DNA of 64,000 nucleotides from Candidatus Tokpelaia sp. JSC188. Its GTDB lineage: Bacteria > Pseudomonadota > Alphaproteobacteria > Rhizobiales > Rhizobiaceae. Made by a program: the position numbers and the translations under genes. Shown here one piece after another: positions 9,528 through 20,529 of this stretch; the first letter of the stretch is position 1, and each line of letters begins with the position of its first letter. The notes under the pieces were generated by a model that made no database searches, had not been told where the DNA came from, and saw only the letters and a list, made by a program, of their open reading frames with translations. The stretch spans positions 124,001-188,000 of the forward strand of contig QENB01000001.1 in the NCBI GenBank assembly GCA_003331065.1, read 5' to 3'.

Positions 9528-9638
9528 TTGTGGTTATTTTTCAACAATCAAATTTAGTAGTTGGGTCGCTAGATGTGGCCTACACGGGATTGTTATGCAT
9601 GACCAGTGAGGCCGCGACGAAATTCCGAGCGGCCTTTT
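9528..9638 (+). promoter_or_regulatory. trp attenuator with decayed leader peptide (trpL relic)
   Basis: Rhizobial trpE(G) is preceded by a 14-codon leader with three Trp codons at positions 10-12 (S. meliloti TrpL, family knowledge). In the same register here, codon 1 is TTG (9528), codons 10-12 are TAG TAG TTG (9555-9563), codon 14 is CGC and codon 15 is TAG. The pattern suggests TGG codons mutated to amber stops and ATG to TTG. The RNA structures survive. The terminator stem is AGGCCGC (9609-9615) with GCGGCCT (9629-9635), followed by a T run. The antiterminator partner GTGGCC (9575-9580) can pair with GGCCGC (9610-9615). Tryptophan sensing by the ribosome looks lost. Confidence 0.65.
9609..9638 (+). 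terminator. Attenuator terminator hairpin upstream of trpE(G)
   Basis: A perfect 7-bp GC-rich stem with a 13-base loop ends in TTTT. It lies 134 bases before the trpE(G) ATG and can end transcription of the leader. In S. meliloti the released leader RNA acts as a small regulatory RNA; whether that applies here is unknown. Confidence 0.75.
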
Positions 9639-9771
9639 GTATTTCTTTCTGACATTCGTTCAAGAAGAAGCAAAGGCATTTTTGGAAGATCAGTTACGAA
9701 TTTTATGGCAGAGACTGCGGTGGAGCAGAAGTGTACAGGAGCAATTAGAGAATTTAAATAACGGAAACGGA

Positions 9772-12042
9772 ATGGCTATGGTAAATACAGTTACACATTA
9801 TGAAACTAAGGTAGGTATTCTTGTTTCTCGCTATCGTGAAGAAATTGCTTATGAGGGTGCTATTGATCATATAGTAGAAAAATTGGATAGTCGGCGTGGC
9901 GCAATATTTTCCTCTAATTATGAATATCCTGGCCGATATATCCGATGGGACACAGCTGTTATTGATCCGCCAGTTGTTATCAGCGCCCGCCAGAGACATG
10001 TTACATTTGAAGCGCTGAATGAGCGGGGCAAGATTCTACTGGAAGCAATTCTTCCAGCCATGCAAAATCTTAATGATGTACAAGTTTGTGACTCTTTTTC
10101 AGATAAACTTAGTCTTGATGTTGCTTTGCCTTCTGGCAGTTTTCCCGAGGAAAAACGATCACGCATACCTTCTGTTTTTACAGTTCTTCGTGCTGTCATG
10201 GAGTTATTTTTTTCAGCTGAAGATAGCAATCTTGGTCTTTTCGGCGCTTTTGGCTATGATCTTGCTTTTCAATTTGATCCTGTTACACTCAAAATTTCCC
10301 GCCCAGATGATCAGCGTGATCTGGTTCTTTATTTACCTGACTCCATACTTTTGGTTGACCATTACATGGAAAAAGCTTGGATTAATCACTATGATTTTGA
10401 GATCAGCAAAAAATCAACCAGAGGAATGCCACGTGAAACAGAAGATATGCCATTCCGGAAAACAAAGAATTCTCCTCCGCATGGTGATCATCAACCAGGT
10501 GAATATGCTAACCTTGTTCGTATGGCAAAAGAAAGCTTTAAGCGCGGTGATTTGTTTGAAGTAGTACCTGGGCAAACGTTTTATAAACGCTGCATAAGTA
10601 GCCCTGCTGCTATCTCTCATACGCTAAAACAGAATAATCCTTCCCCCTACTCTTTCTTTATCAATCTTGGTCATCAGGAATATTTGGTCGGCGCTTCACC
10701 GGAAATGTTCGTGCGAGTTTCAGGTCGTCGAGTTGAAACTTGTCCGATATCAGGAACAATTAAACGCGGCAAAGATGCGCTTTCCGATTCCAAGCAGATA
10801 TTAAAACTTTTGAATTCAGAAAAAGATGAATCTGAATTGACTATGTGTTCGGATGTTGACCGCAATGACAAAAGTCGTGTCTGCGAACCGGGATCAGTGC
10901 GAATTATCGGTCGCCGCCAGATCGAGTTGTATTCACGTCTTATCCATACGGTTGATCATATTGAAGGACGCTTACGTGAAGATATGGATGCCTTTGATGC
11001 TTTTCTGTCTCATGCTTGGGCTGTTACTGTTACTGGTGCGCCAAAACTATGGGCTATGCGGTTTATTGAAAATCATGAAAAAAGCGCGCGTGCTTGGTAT
11101 GGTGGCGCAATCGGCATGGTTTCTTTCAATGGAGATATGAATACCGGTCTGACATTGCGCACAATCCGTATTAAGAATGGCATCGCCTCTGTACGGGCGG
11201 GTGCGACATTGCTTTTTGATTCTGTACCAAAAGAGGAGGAAGCAGAAACAGAACTAAAAGCCTCCGCCCTTCTTGCTGCTATTGCTGCGAGCGAAACAAA
11301 AAATATAGATAATACTCGACAAGAAAACAGGCAGTTGGAGAAAAGTATACGTATTCTTTTAATTGATCATGAAGATTCTTTTGTGCATACTCTTGCCGAT
11401 TATTTCCGTCAAACAGGGGCAAAAGTGATAACTCTCCGGGCACCTGTTTCCGATAATATGTTCAAGCAGATTAATCCGGATCTTTTAATTCTTTCCCCTG
11501 GTCCTGGATGGCCGAAAGATTTTGATTGTGCTACCACGATCGCTAAGGCACGCAGCCAACGTTTGCCTATCTTCGGTATCTGCCTTGGTCTACAGGCTAT
11601 TGTAGAATCCTATGGTGGTAAATTAAAGCAATTAAGTGTACCAGTTCATGGCAAATCTTCACGCATCCGCATCATAACACCGGGTACTGTCTTTGCTGGA
11701 TTACCAGAGGAAATAACTGTCGGTCGCTATCATTCAATTTTTGCTGACCGAGCACATCTTCCTAATGATATTATCGTAACTGCAGAAACTGAAGATGGCA
11801 TTATTATGGGCATCGAGCACAGGTATGAGCCTGTTACCGCTGTGCAGTTTCATCCTGAGTCTATCATGACGCTTGGAGACAATACCGGAATGCGGATAAT
11901 TGAAAATGTTATTTCTAGAATAACAGAAAAAATTGATAGCAGAAAATTACGCGATCAGCAGAAAAATACTGCTCATACTCCGAATAATGTACAAACAGGA
12001 AAGTCAAAACAGCAATTGAATCGGCTGAATATATTGATATAG
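9772..12042 (+). CDS. trpE(G): Fused anthranilate synthase TrpE(G)
   Basis: This fusion converts chorismate and glutamine to anthranilate, the first step of tryptophan synthesis. Residues to about 520 are Trp[13 protein letters not shown], the feedback-site region, [16 protein letters not shown] and the [19 protein letters not shown] and YGGAIG motifs. Residues from about 530 are the TrpG amidotransferase: LILSPGPG, the catalytic Cys604 in GICLGLQ, and the HPESI histidine and glutamate. The fusion is characteristic of Rhizobiales and Azospirillum. The ATG at 9772 is chosen because [13 protein letters not shown] lines up with the family start; a TTG inside the attenuator would add 45 unrelated residues. 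A tail of about 30 lysine- and asparagine-rich residues extends past the usual end. Confidence 0.95.
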   Translation: MAMVNTVTHYETKVGILVSRYREEIAYEGAIDHIVEKLDSRRGAIFSSNYEYPGRYIRWDTAVIDPPVVISARQRHVTFEALNERGKILLEAILPAMQNLNDVQVCDSFSDKLSLDVALPSGSFPEEKRSRIPSVFTVLRAVMELFFSAEDSNLGLFGAFGYDLAFQFDPVTLKISRPDDQRDLVLYLPDSILLVDHYMEKAWINHYDFEISKKSTRGMPRETEDMPFRKTKNSPPHGDHQPGEYANLVRMAKESFKRGDLFEVVPGQTFYKRCISSPAAISHTLKQNNPSPYSFFINLGHQEYLVGASPEMFVRVSGRRVETCPISGTIKRGKDALSDSKQILKLLNSEKDESELTMCSDVDRNDKSRVCEPGSVRIIGRRQIELYSRLIHTVDHIEGRLREDMDAFDAFLSHAWAVTVTGAPKLWAMRFIENHEKSARAWYGGAIGMVSFNGDMNTGLTLRTIRIKNGIASVRAGATLLFDSVPKEEEAETELKASALLAAIAASETKNIDNTRQENRQLEKSIRILLIDHEDSFVHTLADYFRQTGAKVITLRAPVSDNMFKQINPDLLILSPGPGWPKDFDCATTIAKARSQRLPIFGICLGLQAIVESYGGKLKQLSVPVHGKSSRIRIITPGTVFAGLPEEITVGRYHSIFADRAHLPNDIIVTAETEDGIIMGIEHRYEPVTAVQFHPESIMTLGDNTGMRIIENVISRITEKIDSRKLRDQQKNTAHTPNNVQTGKSKQQLNRLNILI

Positions 12043-12908
12043 CTTTGAACGACAGTCTCGAAAGTATAGAGAATTTAACGTAATATTTGATTATATGTAT
12101 GGTAGTAGAAATTTTTCACCTCTAATCTCTGTAATTTTCTATGATTAGATACGAGAGTTGAGCGGCAGTTGCTTGTTGTATCGCTGGAAGTTTTATTTCT
12201 TGCATACGACTTTTGCTTGCGCACAAGTATGAACTATACTTCCATTTTAGAGAGATTATATTTACATTCGCCTAATGTTTAATAGAATTAAATCCTAAGT
12301 AGTTGAAGTCTTCAATATGAATAACGCCTGTAGAAAATCTTGAATTAATAAAGCAACCTTTGATATCGATTTAGTGATTGAGGAACTTAGCTATCGAAAT
12401 GATGCGATAATCAATCATCATTACCATAAGTATTTTGTCTTTAGCGACTTGTTTAGCAATATCGTATTTATGCAAGCATCATAGCCTTGATAACTTGAAC
12501 ATCATCTGAAGATGAAATGGAAAAATCAAGTGCTACACACCAATTTTGGAAAAGCGATATTTTATCTGTATGATTCAAAGAATTAAAGATATATTGCTTC
12601 CACTTCAATATCCGCGTTAACAAATGACCAACACCAGCTATCTGATAGCTGTAGAAAAGCCACATACTGATTTACAATATTAATATGACCAAAATATCAC
12701 TAAAATTAATAATAAAATAGTAAATAGATAAATTTATAACCAGATATCATGTCAATAAACCTAGAAAACTATTTTTCTAAGGCTTTCAGCGGTACTAACG
12801 GTATCTGAACCAAATATAGCACCGATATAATTTCGAAAACTAAGACATTTTGCAGCAAAATTTATATTTAACATATGAAAATGCCTAGAGGTAGCGTCAG
12901 ACAATAGG
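12043..12908. other. Empty AT-rich gap between trpE(G) and secA
   Basis: This is one of the largest gene-free stretches in the window, about 870 bp. Both flanking genes end into it. Short frames such as 12468-12665 (minus) have no recognisable content. I found no RNA gene or clear hairpin terminator. It could be the remains of a deleted or eroded gene. Confidence 0.5.
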
Positions 12909-15599
12909 CTAAATAAATGAACCATGACAGTGTTTGTATTTCTTTTTGGAGCCGCAGGGACAGAGATCATTACGTCCTACTTTTGTCCATTTCATAGTTT
13001 TTTTTGAGTTATGTTCTTCCTGTTTATGTGAGATCAAAAATGTGTTATTATCTTTGCTTGCAATATCAAAGATCGGGTGATCATCTGTATGTAACTTCGA
13101 TGGGATCTTGGATTCCTGCAGGAGCTCAAAACGCATAAGTTTTGATGTAACATCGCGACGCAGAGAGACAAGCATCGCTTGAAAAAGCTCGAAGGATTCG
13201 GTCTTGTATTCATTGAGGGGATCACGCTGAGCATACCCGCGGAAAGCAACAGTTGAGCGCAGATGTTCAAGATTATAAAGATGTTCACGCCATAAAGTAT
13301 CGATTGTTTCCAGTAATATGATTTTTTGGAAATACTCTACGATCTGAGGACCGAAACGTTTTGTGCGCTCAGTTGCTTTTTCATTGACAGAATCACAGAC
13401 AAGCTGAAGAATTTGTTTTTCGTTAATACCGTCTTGACTTGCCCATTTGGAAATGGGCAATCTGAGATTAAAGAATTTGCATAAATCATCTGCAAGGCCA
13501 TCAGGATTCCATCGCTCAGAATAAGTATCTGGTGGAAAATGGCTTTCAACTAGATCACAGACAACAGTTTCTCGCATTTCATTAATCATTTCTGTTAAAT
13601 CTGTACTGTCCATCACTTCCATGCGTTGTTCAAAAATGACCTTACGCTGGTCATTTATCACATCATCATATTTAAGCAGATTTTTGCGAGTTTCGAAATT
13701 GCGTGCCTCAACCTTTCTCTGTGCCTTTTCAATGGCCTTATTGATCCAGGGATGAATGATGGCCTCATTTTCTTTCAAACCCAGTTTCTGTAACATGCGC
13801 TCCATGCGATTCGAGCCGAATATTCGCATCAGATCATCCTGGAGAGAAAGAAAGAATTTTGAGCGACCAGGATCACCTTGGCGACCTGATCGTCCACGCA
13901 GTTGATTGTCAATACGTCGACTTTCGTGCCTCTCGGTTGCTAGCACATAAAGACCGCCGGCACAAAGCGCTTTTTCTTTGAGGCGGGTTGCATCCATGCG
14001 GATTGCCTCAATGCGAGCTTTTCGTTCAGGTCCTTCAGGGACATCTTTTAGTTGTTTTTTGATACGCATCTCAACATTACCTCCAAGTTGGATGTCTGTA
14101 CCGCGGCCAGCCATATTAGTGGCAATTGTTAGTGTCCCGGATACACCTGCTTGTGCAACAATGTATGCCTCCTGTTCATGATAACGAGCATTAAGAACCT
14201 GAAAATCGCGAACACCTTCCTTGTATAGCCGTTTTGCCAATTGTTCTGATTTTTCAATAGAGATAGTACCAACCAGAACAGGCTGGTTTTTAGCAAGAGA
14301 TTGACGAATATCACGGATAATCGCTTGGTATTTTTCTTCTTCTGTACGATAAATTTCGTCATCTTCATCAATACGCTGCACCGGAAGATTGGTAGGAATC
14401 TCAACAACTTCGAGATCATAGATACTGCTGAATTCTTCTGCTTCAGTTACCGCCGTGCCTGTCATACCAGCAAGTTTCCCGTACATGCGAAAATAATTTT
14501 GGAAAGTGATAGAGGCAAGCGTTTGGTTTTCTGGCTGGATTGCCACATGCTCTTTGGCTTCAAGTGCTTGGTGTAGTCCTTCTGAATAACGCCTACCAGG
14601 TAACATGCGCCCTGTAAATTCATCAATGATGACGACTTCGTTATTACGCACGATATAATCCTTATCACGCTGGAACAACTTATGCGCTCGCAGTGCATTA
14701 TTAGCGTGATGAACAACTGTAACATTTTCAATATCGTAAAGACTTTCACCTTTGAGATAGTTTGCTTTAGAAAGCATCTTTTCTATCTTTTCTGTTCCAA
14801 ATTCCGTAAATGTCGCTGTTTTCTGCTTCTCGTCAATGTCATAATCTTCCGGAAAGAGTGGTGAAATAAATTTGTCAATCCGATTGTAAAAATCGGAACG
14901 ATCTTCAAGTGGGCCGGATATGATAAGCGGCGTGCGTGCCTCATCAATCAGAATAGAATCGACCTCATCAACAATGGCATAATGATGCCCGCGCTGCACC
15001 ATTTGATCTCTCCTAAAAACCATGTTATCTCGCAGATAATCAAAGCCAAGTTCATTATTGGTAGCATAAGTTATATCACAGGCGTAGGCCGCACGGCGTG
15101 CTTCATTATCCAAATCATGCATAATAATACCGGTAGTAAGTCCTAAAAAATCATAGATTTCTCCCGTAATTTCAGCATCTCGAGCTGCTAAATAATCATT
15201 TACAGTCACCACATGAACACCTTTTCCTGTCAGAGCATTTAAGTAGACAGGCATCGTCGCCATAAGTGTCTTACCTTCACCGGTACGCATTTCGGCAATA
15301 CCGCGTTTATGCAGCACCATACCGCCGATAAGCTGAACATCGAAAGGTCTCATATCTAGTATGCGTTTCGCTGTTTCTCGTATTGTGGCAAAGGCCTCTG
15401 GTAATAATGAATCAAGCTCTTCCCCATCAGATAGACGCTTACGAAATTCTTCGGTTTTTCTTCTCAACTCTTTATCATTCAGGGCTATAAATTTGTCTTC
15501 CAGCGCATTGATTTCAGCTATATATGGACGCAATATCTTGATGCGTCGTTCATCGGCTGAGCCGAAAAATCTGCGTGCTAAACCACCTAAACTGACCAT
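12909..15599 (-). CDS. secA: Preprotein translocase ATPase SecA
   Basis: SecA is the motor that drives unfolded preproteins through SecYEG in the inner membrane. The 896-residue protein has Walker A MRTGEGKT at about residues 104-111, the [16 protein letters not shown]alker B region, the [11 protein letters not shown] helicase motif, and [10 protein letters not shown]. The C-terminal SecB- and zinc-binding tail is present as [14 protein letters not shown]. The start [13 protein letters not shown] is typical. It is divergent from the parvulin gene, the order I recall for Brucella. All motifs look intact. Confidence 0.97.
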   Translation of the reverse strand: MVSLGGLARRFFGSADERRIKILRPYIAEINALEDKFIALNDKELRRKTEEFRKRLSDGEELDSLLPEAFATIRETAKRILDMRPFDVQLIGGMVLHKRGIAEMRTGEGKTLMATMPVYLNALTGKGVHVVTVNDYLAARDAEITGEIYDFLGLTTGIIMHDLDNEARRAAYACDITYATNNELGFDYLRDNMVFRRDQMVQRGHHYAIVDEVDSILIDEARTPLIISGPLEDRSDFYNRIDKFISPLFPEDYDIDEKQKTATFTEFGTEKIEKMLSKANYLKGESLYDIENVTVVHHANNALRAHKLFQRDKDYIVRNNEVVIIDEFTGRMLPGRRYSEGLHQALEAKEHVAIQPENQTLASITFQNYFRMYGKLAGMTGTAVTEAEEFSSIYDLEVVEIPTNLPVQRIDEDDEIYRTEEEKYQAIIRDIRQSLAKNQPVLVGTISIEKSEQLAKRLYKEGVRDFQVLNARYHEQEAYIVAQAGVSGTLTIATNMAGRGTDIQLGGNVEMRIKKQLKDVPEGPERKARIEAIRMDATRLKEKALCAGGLYVLATERHESRRIDNQLRGRSGRQGDPGRSKFFLSLQDDLMRIFGSNRMERMLQKLGLKENEAIIHPWINKAIEKAQRKVEARNFETRKNLLKYDDVINDQRKVIFEQRMEVMDSTDLTEMINEMRETVVCDLVESHFPPDTYSERWNPDGLADDLCKFFNLRLPISKWASQDGINEKQILQLVCDSVNEKATERTKRFGPQIVEYFQKIILLETIDTLWREHLYNLEHLRSTVAFRGYAQRDPLNEYKTESFELFQAMLVSLRRDVTSKLMRFELLQESKIPSKLHTDDHPIFDIASKDNNTFLISHKQEEHNSKKTMKWTKVGRNDLCPCGSKKKYKHCHGSFI

Positions 15600-15929
15600 T
15601 TCTGGTCCTTTCTACTGTACTTACTTTTAACAATTTATCACCTGCTGCGCAGGTGGTGCAAGCATGAGGATTTAAACAATGTTGATAACAATCAAAATAT
15701 TGCAGATAAACACCCTGGACGCCAAGCTTCCAGAGAGATAAGAATGAGGTCGAATGATGTCAATGTTGGCGCGTTTTGTTTAAGCTAGGGCTTGTGTTTT
15801 CTACCTTCGCATTTTGCATGGGATTTAAAGGATAAATACTTAAAATTGAGAGGAAATGTGTCAGAAATTCTGCTCTCCTACCGTTAATCACTATGCCAAT
15901 GATTTTGAACGTCTGAGGATACTTAAAAA
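15600..15929. other. Divergent promoter region of secA and the parvulin gene
   Basis: About 330 bp between two divergent starts. It should contain promoters for both genes. I could not pick a convincing -35/-10 pair by eye and no structured RNA was seen. Confidence 0.4.
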
Positions 15930-16823
15930 ATGAAACACAATTGTAGGAAAATCCTGTTTGCATTATCGCTGATTTTGCTTAAACTACCTGTGCTAAACGC
16001 TCATGAAAAATCTTCGCAAACACTTGTTAATTCATCTCATGTTATGGCTGTTATTGATGGCGAACCGCTGACTACCGACATGATCGATGAGTGGACAAAG
16101 ATTATGAACCGGGAATCAGATCAGACGATAGAGGAACGTCGCTTGCAGACTCTACGTGCTCTAGTGAAGTTAAAAGCATTTTCTAATGCGGCACAGGCTG
16201 TAAAACTGGATAAGACGGATGATTTTAGGAAACGTATGAAAATTATGAAAGAATCGGTATTACAGCAAATGTATCTCGATACAAAAATTATATTTCCGGT
16301 TTCCGATAAGGAAATCGAAGGTCAATATGAAAAGGAAGTTGGGAATTTATCCAAAGAACTGGAAGTTCACGCTCGCCACATCTTGGTAAAAACAGATAAG
16401 GAAGCAGTAGATCTAATCAAGCGTCTTGATGTAGGTGAGAATTTTGAGCAGCTGGCTAAGAAGGTTTCAACTGATGGTTCAGCTTCTTTAGGAGGAGATC
16501 TTGGTTATTTTACCAAAGGACAAATGGTTAAACCGTTTGAAGAGGCAGCTTTTGCATTAAGAGTAGGAGAATACACCAAGAAGCCTGTTAAAACGTCGTT
16601 TGGCTGGCATATTATCAAGGTAGAGGATATGCGCAAGAAAGAACCTTTATCATTAGAAGATGCTAAGCTATATATTCAGAATATGATTCTACGCGAACGT
16701 TATAATGACCTGCAGAAGGAAGTGCTTTCAACCTTGAAAGTTTCTTATCCGGACGAATCGGTTGCTAAGGCTATGCAGAAAGTGATGTCAGATGAAGAAA
16801 GTCTAGGTGAATTTGAAGATTAG
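15930..16823 (+). CDS. Periplasmic parvulin-type peptidyl-prolyl isomerase
   Basis: This PpiC/SurA-type foldase probably helps secreted proteins fold in the periplasm. The first 24 residues form a signal peptide ending at LNAHE. A helical N-terminal chaperone part (about 35-130) precedes the parvulin domain (about 145-235), with ARHILVKT, GGDLGYFTKGQMV, PFEEAAF and SFGWHIIKVEDMR, all typical. The length of 297 residues fits the Brucella homologue. GAGGAT precedes the ATG. The argJ start follows after 24 bp, so the two are probably co-transcribed, an arrangement conserved in relatives. Its clients are not known from the sequence. Confidence 0.88.
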   Translation: MKHNCRKILFALSLILLKLPVLNAHEKSSQTLVNSSHVMAVIDGEPLTTDMIDEWTKIMNRESDQTIEERRLQTLRALVKLKAFSNAAQAVKLDKTDDFRKRMKIMKESVLQQMYLDTKIIFPVSDKEIEGQYEKEVGNLSKELEVHARHILVKTDKEAVDLIKRLDVGENFEQLAKKVSTDGSASLGGDLGYFTKGQMVKPFEEAAFALRVGEYTKKPVKTSFGWHIIKVEDMRKKEPLSLEDAKLYIQNMILRERYNDLQKEVLSTLKVSYPDESVAKAMQKVMSDEESLGEFED

Positions 16824-16847
16824 CATGATAAAATAGGAGTTTTCGTT

Positions 16848-18086
16848 ATGACGATGACTTTTCTCCCTTTTAGCCAGAGTTGTCTTGATATGCCGACTCT
16901 TGCTGGTGTGCGAATGGCGACAGCAAAAACAGGAATTAGATACAAAAACCGGACAGATCTTCTTTTTCTGATCTTTGAGAGAGCGGCAGATGTTGCAGGT
17001 GTTTTTACACGCTCGCGCTGTCCATCAGCCCCTGTTGATCATTGTCGCTCTATCCTTGCCCATGCTAGGGCTCGTGGGGTGGTTGTCAATTCCGGAAATG
17101 CTAATGCCTTTACTGGGAAAAAGGGTAGAACAGCGGTTAAATTGATGTCCGAAGCCGCAGCAACGGCACTTAGCTGTCCTGTCAATGAAATTTATCTTGC
17201 ATCTACTGGAGTTATTGGTGAACCACTTGATGCAAGAGAACTTGTCCATCTTTTTGCGCCTTTAAGCGCGAAAGCAAAGGAGGATAATTGGTTCGAAGCG
17301 GCTAAGGCCATTATGACAACAGATACATTTGCTAAAATAACGACCTGCAAGGTGCATCTAGATGGTTATGAAGTGACAATCAATGGAATTGCCAAAGGTG
17401 CAGGTATGATTGCACCTGATATGGCAACTATGCTGTCTTTTATTGTGACTGATGCTCCAGTTTCCGCTCCTATTCTGCAGGAAATCTTAGAAGATGGCGT
17501 TGGCCTTAGCTTTAATTCTATTACGGTTGATAGTGATACCTCAACCTCGGATACACTGCTTCTATTTTCAACAGGCAGTGCTACAAAAAAGGGTATGCCA
17601 TACTTGAATGTACGCAGTGATCCACGATATAAAACTTTTGCCGAAGCAGTTAAAAGTCTTTTGCTGAATCTTGCACTACAGATCGTTCGTGACGGGGAAG
17701 GTGCTCGCAAATTGATAGAAGTCCATGTTACTGGAGCAGTATCAGATGTGTCTGCTAAAAAAATTGCGATGTCCATTGCTAACTCGCCTCTTGTCAAGAC
17801 TGCCGTTGCAGGAGAAGACGCTAATTGGGGTCGTGTTGTAATGGCAGTTGGTAAAGCTGGTGAGGAAGCGGATCGTGATCGTTTATCGATTTGGTTTGGC
17901 TCTCAGCGCTTTGCTGTTGATGGTGAACGTGATTCTACTTATTCAGAAACGATAGCCTCCCACTATATGAGAAGTAGTGAAATCTATATCCGTGCTGACA
18001 TCGGCCTTGGCAATGGTGCAGCGAAAGTATGGACATGTGATCTTACGAGAGACTATGTGATGATTAACGGTGATTATAGAAGTTGA
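16848..18086 (+). CDS. argJ: Bifunctional ornithine acetyltransferase / N-acetylglutamate synthase ArgJ
   Basis: ArgJ moves the acetyl group from N-acetylornithine to glutamate, recycling it in arginine synthesis; some members also use acetyl-CoA. The precursor cleaves itself before a conserved threonine, here Thr194 in the [10 protein letters not shown] motif, to give alpha and beta chains. The oxyanion-hole region ASTGVIGEP and the GEDANWGR and [11 protein letters not shown] segments are present. The length is 412 residues, as expected. AGGAG stands eight bases before the ATG. It lies 24 bp after the parvulin gene and upstream of mutT. Confidence 0.95.
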   Translation: MTMTFLPFSQSCLDMPTLAGVRMATAKTGIRYKNRTDLLFLIFERAADVAGVFTRSRCPSAPVDHCRSILAHARARGVVVNSGNANAFTGKKGRTAVKLMSEAAATALSCPVNEIYLASTGVIGEPLDARELVHLFAPLSAKAKEDNWFEAAKAIMTTDTFAKITTCKVHLDGYEVTINGIAKGAGMIAPDMATMLSFIVTDAPVSAPILQEILEDGVGLSFNSITVDSDTSTSDTLLLFSTGSATKKGMPYLNVRSDPRYKTFAEAVKSLLLNLALQIVRDGEGARKLIEVHVTGAVSDVSAKKIAMSIANSPLVKTAVAGEDANWGRVVMAVGKAGEEADRDRLSIWFGSQRFAVDGERDSTYSETIASHYMRSSEIYIRADIGLGNGAAKVWTCDLTRDYVMINGDYRS

Positions 18087-18339
18087 GTTACTGGTTCTTA
18101 TTGTTGCTGTCTGGGTACTTTGAAACGTTTATGTGATTAAGCTTGAGTGGCGGAAGTTTCTTTTGAGCATAATTAGGAGCCCATAGCAATCGAAGCAATC
18201 AAATTTGTTGAGCTGCTTTAATTCCGATAATGGCAATAACGTTGTTATTGTAAGAAAACCATCTTCAAAAGATTTAACTCACAGGCCGGCCTTTACGTAA
18301 TGTTATTCATCAAAGTCTATATGGAGCCTATGGAAAAAT

Positions 18340-18750
18340 ATGAAGAGAAATCCTCTTGTACTTGTTGTGGCTTGTGTATTGATCAATAAAAATTGTCGAA
18401 TTTTGTTTGCGCAGCGACCAAAAAGCAAGTCCATGGCTGGGTTGTGGGAATTGCCAGGTGGAAAGATCAAGTTGCATGAAAAGCCTGAGGAAACCTTGAT
18501 AAGAGAGCTTTATGAGGAGCTAGGGCTTGTTATCAGGACCAAATGGATAACTCCTTTTGTTTTCACTAGCTATGCTTACGATACATTTCATCTCTTGATG
18601 CCGCTTTATGTATGTCGCAAGTTTGAAGGCACGCCTAAGCCAAAGGAAGGTCAGGTCTTGCGATGGCTTTCAAGTGACGAGTTCGCAAATTACCCGATGC
18701 CTGCTGCTGATCTTCCACTTCTTCCATTCCTATGTAAGCTTCTTGCCTAG
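18340..18750 (+). CDS. mutT: Nudix hydrolase MutT (8-oxo-dGTP diphosphatase type)
   Basis: MutT removes oxidised guanine nucleotides before they enter DNA. The 136-residue protein has a full Nudix box from Gly41 through Leu63: Glu47, the REL at 55-57, Glu59, Glu60 and the final Gly-Leu. The N-terminal strand and the FAQRPKSKSMAGLWELPGG segment are typical of MutT proper rather than other Nudix enzymes. In relatives the gene follows argJ, sometimes with an acetyltransferase gene between them. Here about 250 bp of gene-free DNA lies in that position. Confidence 0.9.
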   Translation: MKRNPLVLVVACVLINKNCRILFAQRPKSKSMAGLWELPGGKIKLHEKPEETLIRELYEELGLVIRTKWITPFVFTSYAYDTFHLLMPLYVCRKFEGTPKPKEGQVLRWLSSDEFANYPMPAADLPLLPFLCKLLA

Positions 18751-19100
18751 CCACAATGAAATTATCACTTAAATGAAGTATTTTCTATTTTGATCTGATT
18801 CTGTTGAATTTACATGTAAGCAAATCCCGATATGGATCGGTTCTATAAACAATAGGATGAAAACCAAAAATCAAAGATAGAGAAGATAGTGTATCACTTT
18901 TTACTTCTGCATTTTTAAAGAGTAGCTTCAACGTTCTCTATAAATTTACGTACGCAAATATCTCTCCTTTTGCATTCAGCAGTAGGAATTTACAGAAAAT
19001 TCTGTTTGAAGCAGTATTTGGCATATGGATCTTATTAGCCATTGCGATTAGAATTTTAAATCCAAAACCCACAGCCTTGATTATGAGGAATTCTTGATAA
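18751..19100. other. Gene-free gap before tcyP
   Basis: About 350 AT-rich bases with no credible frame. It presumably holds the tcyP promoter. The ribosome site GAGGAA lies ten bases before the tcyP start. I see no riboswitch or terminator fold. Confidence 0.4.
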
Positions 19101-20492
19101 ATGTCAATTGCATTTTTTACTAATCTTGCCGTTTTTATTGGATTGCTTTTTGGATTGCTTTCAGTTTCACATTTTTGCTCAACTCTTTTTGTAAAAGTTT
19201 TTTCTGGATTAATTGGAGGTGTTTTATTTGGAGTTGTTTTGCATTTCATTTATGGAGCAGACAGTGTTGTTCTTGAAAAATCGGTAGAATGGTTCGATAT
19301 TGTTGGTAAAGGCTATGTGCGTTTGATGCAAATGATTGTCATGCCGCTTGTTTTCGTATCGATTCTTGCCTCAGTTGCTCGTCTTCATGATGCGTCTTCG
19401 CTTGGCAAAATTAGCGCCATTACAATCGGCATCCTCCTTTTTAGCGTGATGATTGCAGCGCTCGTTGGTGTTTTTTCTGTTAATCTTATGAATCTTAGTG
19501 CACAAGGGCTACTGCAGGAGGTGCCTGAGACCGTTTATCTCAATACACTTGAAACGCATTATGTTAGCCGTATTTCCAACTTGACTGCACCGCAACTTAT
19601 ACTTTCATTGATTCCGAACAATCCTTTTTCTGATTTAACAGGGGCTAATTCAACCTCTGTCATGGCCGTAGTAATTTTTGCGTCATTTCTTGGTTTAGCT
19701 GCCATACAGCTAAAGCATGATGATAGGGTTCAAGGAGAATGTATATTTCGGGCAATCAATACACTGCAATTCTGGATAATGAAGTTGGTTCATCTGGTAA
19801 TACGACTGACACCTTATGGTGTATTTGCGCTTATAACTAAGGTAGTAGCCACATCTGATGCCAATGCAATTCTGAAACTTGGATTATTTATCATTGCATC
19901 TTATTTAGCTATAGCAATCACGTTTATAGTGCATGGAGCTCTTCTTGCTATTTCTGGTATTAACCCTATTCGTTTTTTTAAAAAAGTTTTTCCGGTATTA
20001 ACCTTTGCTTTCACAAGCCGCTCAAGTGCAGCCAGTATTCCAATGAATATCGAAGCGCAAACACACCGTATCGGTGTGCCACAAGAAATTGCAAGTTTCT
20101 CCGTTTCATTTGGTGCAACAATCGGTCAAAATGGATGTGCGGGGATTTATCCTGCCATGTTAGCAACAATGATTGCACCAACAGTCGGGATTAATCCATT
20201 CGATCCTTTCTGGATAATGATGCTGATTGGTATTGTTGTTGTAAGTTCGATTGGCGTCGCAGGTGTTGGAGGTGGAGCAACATTTGCTGCCTTGATTGTA
20301 CTACCTACCATGGGGTTGCCGGTTACGCTGGTAGCTCTCCTTATTTCTATAGAGCCGTTGATTGATATGGGGCGTACTGCACTCAATGTTAATGGATCCA
20401 TGATAGCAGGAACGATTGCCAGTCGAATTTTGGGAGAAATGGATAAAAAGGTTTTTGACGAAGATGACAATTGGAAATTGTCAGAAAAATAA
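19101..20492 (+). CDS. tcyP: L-cystine/proton or sodium symporter of the TcyP (YdjN) type
   Basis: This 463-residue membrane protein belongs to the dicarboxylate/amino acid:cation symporter family. It most resembles the cystine carrier TcyP (YdjN) of enterobacteria: same length, [52 protein letters not shown] and [15 protein letters not shown]. The re-entrant loops and the substrate-binding Asn/Asp near the end are intact. Eight or more hydrophobic helices are visible. Its job would be import of cystine as a sulfur source, complementing cysE in this window. The closeness to a gammaproteobacterial protein raises the possibility of transfer. It converges on the methyltransferase gene. Confidence 0.87.
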   Translation: MSIAFFTNLAVFIGLLFGLLSVSHFCSTLFVKVFSGLIGGVLFGVVLHFIYGADSVVLEKSVEWFDIVGKGYVRLMQMIVMPLVFVSILASVARLHDASSLGKISAITIGILLFSVMIAALVGVFSVNLMNLSAQGLLQEVPETVYLNTLETHYVSRISNLTAPQLILSLIPNNPFSDLTGANSTSVMAVVIFASFLGLAAIQLKHDDRVQGECIFRAINTLQFWIMKLVHLVIRLTPYGVFALITKVVATSDANAILKLGLFIIASYLAIAITFIVHGALLAISGINPIRFFKKVFPVLTFAFTSRSSAASIPMNIEAQTHRIGVPQEIASFSVSFGATIGQNGCAGIYPAMLATMIAPTVGINPFDPFWIMMLIGIVVVSSIGVAGVGGGATFAALIVLPTMGLPVTLVALLISIEPLIDMGRTALNVNGSMIAGTIASRILGEMDKKVFDEDDNWKLSEK

Positions 20493-20529
20493 ATGAACAA
20501 AATAATAGGTTGGTGTGCTCACAGCAGTT

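Noticed and set aside
9637..9771. TTG start that would lengthen TrpE(G) by 45 residues
   Set aside because: It begins inside the T run of the attenuator, and the added residues do not resemble the family; the ATG at 9772 fits.
10019..10564. 181-codon frame inside trpE(G)
   Set aside because: It is a shadow in another frame of a clearly real gene, with a composition rich in Leu and Phe but no family match.
12468..12665. 65-codon frame on the minus strand between trpE(G) and secA
   Set aside because: No family resemblance; consistent with a chance open frame in AT-rich DNA.
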